Virus record (IMG/VR): IMGVR_UViG_3300020215_000843
Coordinates: 1-20,772 of that record
DNA: 20,772 nt
Origin: a virus
Reading direction: 5' to 3' (one strand)
Each line of letters begins with the position of its first letter. Position 1 is the stretch's first letter. The translations under genes were made by a program, and so were the position numbers. The notes under the pieces were generated by a model. It saw only the letters and a list, made by a program, of their open reading frames with translations, did no database searches and was not told where the DNA came from. Shown piece by piece: positions 16,676 to 20,772 of this stretch.

Positions 16676-18667
16676 CTACATGGCGACGGGTGCAGCGCCG
16701 GCGAGATCCGGTAATGCAGGCTGTGCAGGTAACTCCGAAGCAGCCTCCGGAGGTGCAGCACCGCCAGCTACACCTTCTGCTGCAAGCAATGCCTGCCGCT
16801 CCACCACATGCTTCCTGATCAACACCTTGGATTCAATAGGCAAGTATTTGAAATCGCTAGTCATTAAATACATGGAGCAGTAGGCTAGCATGTTCTTGTG
16901 GTCCTGTAATTTCTCTGGTGCGATGTATCTGTTTGTCGCAATCATTTCGTCGAACACTTCTCGCTGCCTGTCGTAGGCCAGGTCCAACAAGTCGTATGCA
17001 CTTGAGAGCTCATTGAGTTTGAGCATTTTAAGAATTTGTCGAGGCTCGATACCCGCTTTCTCAAACAGTGGCATCATGCTCAGCATCTCGTCTCGGCGAG
17101 CTGTAGGATCGAGAGACAGACTGGCACCGTATTCAACATATAAGTCGTACCCGCCAGCAATATCTGCGCCCATGATGTCCATGGATTCAAACGCCTTCTC
17201 CTTGCCCAGCGTGCGAATAGTGCGCGCAACTTCCCAGTTCTTCTGGACAATCATAAGAAAACGTTCGTAAACCTGCTTCACTGCGCGACGGTATTTATTG
17301 AACAACCTGTAGCGAATCATGTTGCCCTGGCTCACTGCATTTTGCATGAGAAATCCAGACTGTTCTCTGCTCTGCTGTCCAAACATCGATTCATTCACAC
17401 CGGCCATATCGTCCACACCTGCCTTGTACCGATTCATGAGTAGAGGCATTGCTTCCGGCAGCGGCATCGGCTGCATATAATGGAGCGGCTGGGAGCCGGT
17501 GATTTTTATTACGTCCCACGGAGAATTTGTCACAGAGTCAGCGGCGACATCTGCAGTTTCTGGCAAGATAAGCCGAGGGATTCCATGCGCCTGTGCACCG
17601 TCCAGTGTCATGGAGTCGATGCGATTCAACTTGTCCTGAATTACAGATGCGTACTCGACAAAGCTCTTACCATAGAGGGTGTCAGGCACATCTATGTCTG
17701 TCAGCACATGGTAGGGCAACACGGCAACAGGTATCTTTTTCGGAGATTTAGACGTAGAACGGGGCGGAACATACCGCTCGGGATTTAAGCAGTCGTCCAT
17801 GCCCAGAATCTGGCCGTCGCGCGTACAAATATAGAATCGTCCCTGCATACCGTTCGAAGGTAAGCCCTTCTCCCAGTATTCGTACAACTCCACAACATCC
17901 CATTTGCGCTTCTGAAATGAAGAATTGATTGTTCCGTGGTCCGCCGCATCGCCGTAGCTACTTGGAAGTTCCCCCGCTTGTATGCGATTTGCTCGAAGCA
18001 ATTGCGCCTGCTCCGGCCACCTGAACACCGCTTCGTCGTAGGGGACAAGAATGCGCTCGAATGCGTAATTCATCGTTTGTTCGTTTTCGGCGTCGGGATC
18101 CGGGAAGAAATTCCAGATATTGATATCGTTAAATTTGAAGTCACCATCCAGCACGACGTCGCCAGTTTCCTCGTTTACATCCAGCAACTCGCCAGCATGC
18201 GGGTCCCAGTATGTCTTGGCAACCGCGTATCCATACAGCAGTACCTTAGATGTCCACTGATCAAACTTCTCTTGAAAGTCGTACTCCACTCTGGCAAATC
18301 TGAGCAGCCTATCCGCCGCATCTGCAGCTCTGCGATCCGACATGTCGTTACTCACTGCGCATGGAATAACTGATGGTGGATTGGCGCTCAACTGTGCGTG
18401 CACATATCTCCAATTTTTGAACACATAGTTAATTTCGACATTCGCATCAGAACTTGCAGCTTCAGGCGAGACATCTTCCCCGTCTCCCAGAATCATGGAC
18501 TGCTGTGACCTTGCCGGCCCCAAGTCGCCATATAGATCGGGAAACACTGTGCGCTCATTCGCTCGCCAAGTGGCTTCGTATTTTCTGCGCCCTTCCCGTG
18601 CCTCCTGCAACCTGCGTTTCAACTGTGCTTCTGCTTCTTCTTGACTCCATACGACAATCTTAGGCAT
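16676..18667 (-). CDS. Portal protein, 663 aa
   Basis: The dodecameric head vertex through which DNA enters and leaves. Length and sequence pattern fit podovirus-type portals. There is a charged helical start (EEAEAQLKRRLQEAREGRRK), WRANERTVFPDLYG, the early segment INYVFKNWRYVHAQLSANPP, DFQEKFDQWTSKVLLYGYAV with KTYWDPHAGE, a FNDINIWNFFPDP strand pair, and PKKIPVAVLPYHVLTDIDVP. A stem/crown-like helical region follows (GVNESMFGQQSREQSGFLMQ, then RRAVKQVYERFLMIVQKNWE). The C-terminal 35 or so residues are a disordered Ala/Pro tail. ATG at 18665-18667 starts one base after the upstream stop codon; GGGGGG lies eight bases before it. It is flanked by terminase on one side and scaffold and capsid on the other, which supports the call. 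Confidence 0.85.
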   Translation of the reverse strand: MPKIVVWSQEEAEAQLKRRLQEAREGRRKYEATWRANERTVFPDLYGDLGPARSQQSMILGDGEDVSPEAASSDANVEINYVFKNWRYVHAQLSANPPSVIPCAVSNDMSDRRAADAADRLLRFARVEYDFQEKFDQWTSKVLLYGYAVAKTYWDPHAGELLDVNEETGDVVLDGDFKFNDINIWNFFPDPDAENEQTMNYAFERILVPYDEAVFRWPEQAQLLRANRIQAGELPSSYGDAADHGTINSSFQKRKWDVVELYEYWEKGLPSNGMQGRFYICTRDGQILGMDDCLNPERYVPPRSTSKSPKKIPVAVLPYHVLTDIDVPDTLYGKSFVEYASVIQDKLNRIDSMTLDGAQAHGIPRLILPETADVAADSVTNSPWDVIKITGSQPLHYMQPMPLPEAMPLLMNRYKAGVDDMAGVNESMFGQQSREQSGFLMQNAVSQGNMIRYRLFNKYRRAVKQVYERFLMIVQKNWEVARTIRTLGKEKAFESMDIMGADIAGGYDLYVEYGASLSLDPTARRDEMLSMMPLFEKAGIEPRQILKMLKLNELSSAYDLLDLAYDRQREVFDEMIATNRYIAPEKLQDHKNMLAYCSMYLMTSDFKYLPIESKVLIRKHVVERQALLAAEGVAGGAAPPEAASELPAQPALPDLAGAAPVAM

Positions 18668-18668
18668 G

Positions 18669-18998
18669 TTATTTGCCCCCCTGTTTAGTCAACAGCTTGG
18701 CACCATCAAGAAGAGGGGCAAGCTCAGCATCATCTCGGGCATATTTGAGCATCAGTGCCAGCAACGCTTCCCATACGATCGCATATTCCGGAAATTTCGA
18801 GCCGCAGTGCTGCAACTTCAGAAACATTCTGCGAAGGTATTGCCACTGGTAACGAGTCACGTTGCGTCCACCAGACTCCACATCTGCACAGTACTCAAGA
18901 ATTTTGTCGATCAGCTGCGCGCGACTGGTTTCACATTGCCGTCTATCAGGCATCTTCGGAGTAGCAATCTTGAGCTGCAATCCAATAGAAACAGACAT
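18669..18998 (-). CDS. Small protein of unknown function, 109 aa, next to portal
   Basis: No family is recognised. The protein is mainly helical and mixed in charge: MPDRRQCETSRAQLIDKILE, then RYQWQYLRRMFLKLQHCGSK and ALLALMLKYARDDAELAPLL. ATG at 18996-18998 has a near-perfect GGAGG (19004-19008) five bases upstream, embedded in the last codons of the 60-residue membrane protein gene. It ends one base before the portal start, so the three genes look translationally coupled. Small genes between terminase and portal sometimes encode packaging factors or portal-associated proteins, but nothing in this sequence shows which. Confidence 0.75.
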   Translation of the reverse strand: MSVSIGLQLKIATPKMPDRRQCETSRAQLIDKILEYCADVESGGRNVTRYQWQYLRRMFLKLQHCGSKFPEYAIVWEALLALMLKYARDDAELAPLLDGAKLLTKQGGK

Positions 18999-19000
18999 AA

Positions 19001-19183
19001 CTACCTCCGCACACGAGTGGAATTCAGCGACAAGGCTGCAACGTTGCGCAGGACCTGGACCAGCAATTTATCCTTCCGCTTAATCTCTGCTCGAATCCCA
19101 AGTAGCAACAAGCCGAGAGCCGGCAACAAAAATAGCTGCGCATAGATAATCCACATCCAAACAATTAGTTCGCGCTCTTCCAT
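19001..19183 (-). CDS. Small single-span membrane protein, 60 aa
   Basis: Residues of about 6 to 30 (LIVWMWIIYAQLFLLPALGL and on to LLLGI) form one long hydrophobic segment. A strongly basic stretch follows (RAEIKRKDK), then an amphipathic tail. By the positive-inside rule the C-terminus should be cytoplasmic. ATG at 19181-19183 is chosen because GGGGGAG lies seven bases upstream; a TTG five codons earlier is less likely. It overlaps the last 19 bases of the terminase gene. It could be a holin-like or superinfection-related membrane protein, but neither is supported by a motif. Confidence 0.7.
   Translation of the reverse strand: MEERELIVWMWIIYAQLFLLPALGLLLLGIRAEIKRKDKLLVQVLRNVAALSLNSTRVRR
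19004..19008 (-). promoter_or_regulatory. Ribosome binding site GGAGG inside the membrane protein gene
   Basis: GGAGG lies just before the TAG stop (19001-19003) of the 60-residue gene and five bases upstream of ATG 18998. It fixes the start of the 109-residue gene. Confidence 0.7.
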
Positions 19184-20772
19184 TTTTTTCTCCCCCAACC
19201 GTACACATTGCGCACAACCCTGCCGCCGCTACTCTTCTCTATTTTTTTGGCAGCTTGCTCCCTCTCCTTGCGCTCTGCATTTTTCTTGCGCAACTCGAGA
19301 TACCAAGGCAAAACACGCTGCGACTCGTCGTACGGTGGCATCAGGTCCACAAAATATTGAGATGCATCTAACGTGTGGTACTTGCTGCTGTTAATAATCC
19401 TGTCAGAAGTCTCGGAAAATTGACAGGACTGAATCTCCTCAACAAACGTTTCACACCACGATGCGATCTTTATCTTGCCCATAGAGATGGCAAGTTGCAG
19501 ATTTTTTATCAGCTCGCCTTTGCGATTGCTCTTGTCGTACGGGTACATGTAAGCCTGCTTGTGTTTCGCAGCCTGCCCGATAAACCAGGACTCGTGCGGA
19601 TCCGAGATACGGCGTACAATGTTCAGGTGTCTGATGCGGGTATTCACTTCCGCAAGCAAGTCGTCAACATTCAGCTTGTTTTCAATGTATGCGTCGTTGA
19701 TCAGATACCACGTGCCGTCAGTCGGATCTTCTGCCCACAACGTGAAGCCACACTTGCTTTTCAATGCCGGGTCAACCGACACTATGTGCCTCCAACTTGC
19801 ACCGTAGCCAGGGATCTCCTTGACCACAGAAGAAGCATAGTCAAACTGATAGACAGCCGAATCGCCGACAAACCAGTCCCCATAGAGAACTGTGTTGCGA
19901 TACGAGTCAGAATACCCCTCAAGCTTTTTGATTTCCTCGTGCTTGCGTTCTGCGTAAAGTGGATTGTCTAATTTTGTCAGTCTGTAACGCTTACCAATCG
20001 GAAACTCGAGTGCATCGACAACCTTGCGGATGGCTTCATTACGAATCTTGGGCGTGAAGGTCACAATAAAATAGCCGCGTCGAGATGCAACACGCTGCTG
20101 CAGCTCCTCAAGAATTTTGATATCTCGCGGCATTTCGTCTAGCCACACATAATGGGCAACGTACCCTTGCATGTGCTGCCGATTCTTGTCAGATGAATCA
20201 TTGTGGGACAAGAAAACAATCTTGTGACCATGCTTGCGGTGTTCCACAAAATTAAGAACGCCACCCACACGAGCTTCCCGCCACTCAGCCATGTCGAGGA
20301 AGGGTTTCAGCTTCTTAGTCCACAACTCAATTTCCATCTGCTTGCGGTCCTGACCTGCAATCAGAATAAGAAGAGGCTCGTCTCCCCACTCCTTAGGACG
20401 CACCCATGTTGGATGTGTATCAGTTACGATCCAAGCAATTTCCCTTGCAGCAACAGACGACTTGCCGGAGTTATGTGTGACCAGACCATTAGCTAAAAGA
20501 TACAGATTACTAGGACTATCTACGTGTATGTCGTAAGTCTCTGCCTCGCGCGGACTACTGCCCCAACGCATTCCAATATATTTAGGATTTGTCCTGCGAC
20601 CACCAATCTGCGAGTACGTGTCTTTCCATTTTTTCTGGGGACTCACTAAATAATCATTCAGCTCTTCCATAATCTCAGCAACAAACCGCGCATTACGTGT
20701 ATATGCCGAATATACCGGACCGTTCTTATACTTATCTCTATTATCTGTGGTGACATTCAGCGGAACTTGCCA
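19165..20772 (-). CDS. terL: Terminase large subunit with an intein in the ATPase P-loop (5' end outside window)
   Basis: The DNA-packaging motor ATPase and nuclease. The frame is open from the window edge through 20670 to the stop, so the ATG at 20668-20670 is internal. After the intein, 434 residues of the mature protein remain. Counting from the first one, SGKSS (1 to 5) is the second half of Walker A, YVWLDE (D111, E112) is Walker B, and TFTP (137 to 140) is the coupling motif. The RNase H-like nuclease carries acidic residues in SVDPA (D233), ISDPHES (D290) and HTLDASQYF (D368). The basic C-terminus (GRKKWK) may contact portal or DNA. The N-terminal part, including the first half of Walker A, lies beyond base 20772. 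Without protein splicing the P-loop is broken and the motor should be inactive. Confidence 0.92.
   Translation of the reverse strand, partial: WQVPLNVTTDNRDKYKNGPVYSAYTRNARFVAEIMEELNDYLVSPQKKWKDTYSQIGGRRTNPKYIGMRWGSSPREAETYDIHVDSPSNLYLLANGLVTHNSGKSSVAAREIAWIVTDTHPTWVRPKEWGDEPLLILIAGQDRKQMEIELWTKKLKPFLDMAEWREARVGGVLNFVEHRKHGHKIVFLSHNDSSDKNRQHMQGYVAHYVWLDEMPRDIKILEELQQRVASRRGYFIVTFTPKIRNEAIRKVVDALEFPIGKRYRLTKLDNPLYAERKHEEIKKLEGYSDSYRNTVLYGDWFVGDSAVYQFDYASSVVKEIPGYGASWRHIVSVDPALKSKCGFTLWAEDPTDGTWYLINDAYIENKLNVDDLLAEVNTRIRHLNIVRRISDPHESWFIGQAAKHKQAYMYPYDKSNRKGELIKNLQLAISMGKIKIASWCETFVEEIQSCQFSETSDRIINSSKYHTLDASQYFVDLMPPYDESQRVLPWYLELRKKNAERKEREQAAKKIEKSSGGRVVRNVYGWGRKKWKSAN
20470..20772 (-). mobile_element. 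Intein, C-terminal part, inserted in the terminase Walker A motif
   Basis: The last 101 residues of an intein are visible; the rest is outside the window. Block F is seen as ETYDIHVDSPSNLYLLANG and block G as NGLVTHN, with the penultimate His (20473-20475) and terminal Asn (20470-20472) needed for branch resolution. The next residue is Ser (20467-20469), a permitted +1 nucleophile and also the Ser of SGKSS. Splicing would therefore rebuild a G-x4-GKS type loop. The visible part shows no LAGLIDADG or HNH motif, so whether a homing endonuclease is present cannot be told here. Inteins commonly insert at nucleotide-binding loops because the site is conserved. Confidence 0.9.

Noticed and set aside
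19375-19971. 198-residue plus-strand frame opposite the terminase
   Set aside because: It lies wholly antisense to the conserved ATPase/nuclease coding sequence and shows no family features.
1-20772. tRNA genes, CRISPR array, integrase or attachment site
   Set aside because: No cloverleaf-like gap, no direct-repeat/spacer pattern and no recombinase motif was seen; nearly all of the window is coding for virion or packaging proteins.

Overview
The window is a 20.8 kb stretch of a tailed double-stranded DNA phage (Caudoviricetes), or a prophage of one. It carries the packaging and virion structure module. Every gene I can support is on the minus strand, so transcription runs from high to low coordinates. 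Genes are packed with overlaps or gaps of a few bases, and most starts have a strong GGAGG-type ribosome binding site. No tRNA, rRNA, CRISPR array or integrase is visible, and no stretch over 300 bases lacks a gene. The host cannot be named from the sequence.

Layout in transcription order: large terminase (20772 to 19165, 5' end outside the window), a 60-residue membrane protein, a 109-residue unknown, portal, a 221-bp non-coding gap with a hairpin, scaffolding protein, HK97-fold major capsid protein, an HNH endonuclease, a 144-residue beta-rich virion candidate, a 1078-residue tail fibre ending in an S74 self-cleaving chaperone, a 70-residue XhlA-like coiled-coil membrane protein, a 96-residue acidic protein, a neck adaptor, a 1718-residue nozzle/hub candidate, an 848-residue internal virion (ejection) candidate, and the start of a Gln-rich coiled-coil protein that leaves the window at base 1.

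Portal, scaffold and capsid build the procapsid and the terminase fills it. Adaptor, nozzle, fibre and the internal proteins fit a short-tailed (podovirus-like) particle: there is no tape measure, major tail tube or sheath gene here. That morphotype is an inference from gene content.

The most striking features are two homing-type elements in essential virion genes. An intein ends inside the Walker A loop of the terminase ATPase, so the first residue after splicing is the Ser of the SGKS loop. A free-standing HNH endonuclease gene sits directly behind the capsid gene. The fibre and the nozzle both contain tandem internal repeats, which points to modular growth of the host-contact and tail proteins.
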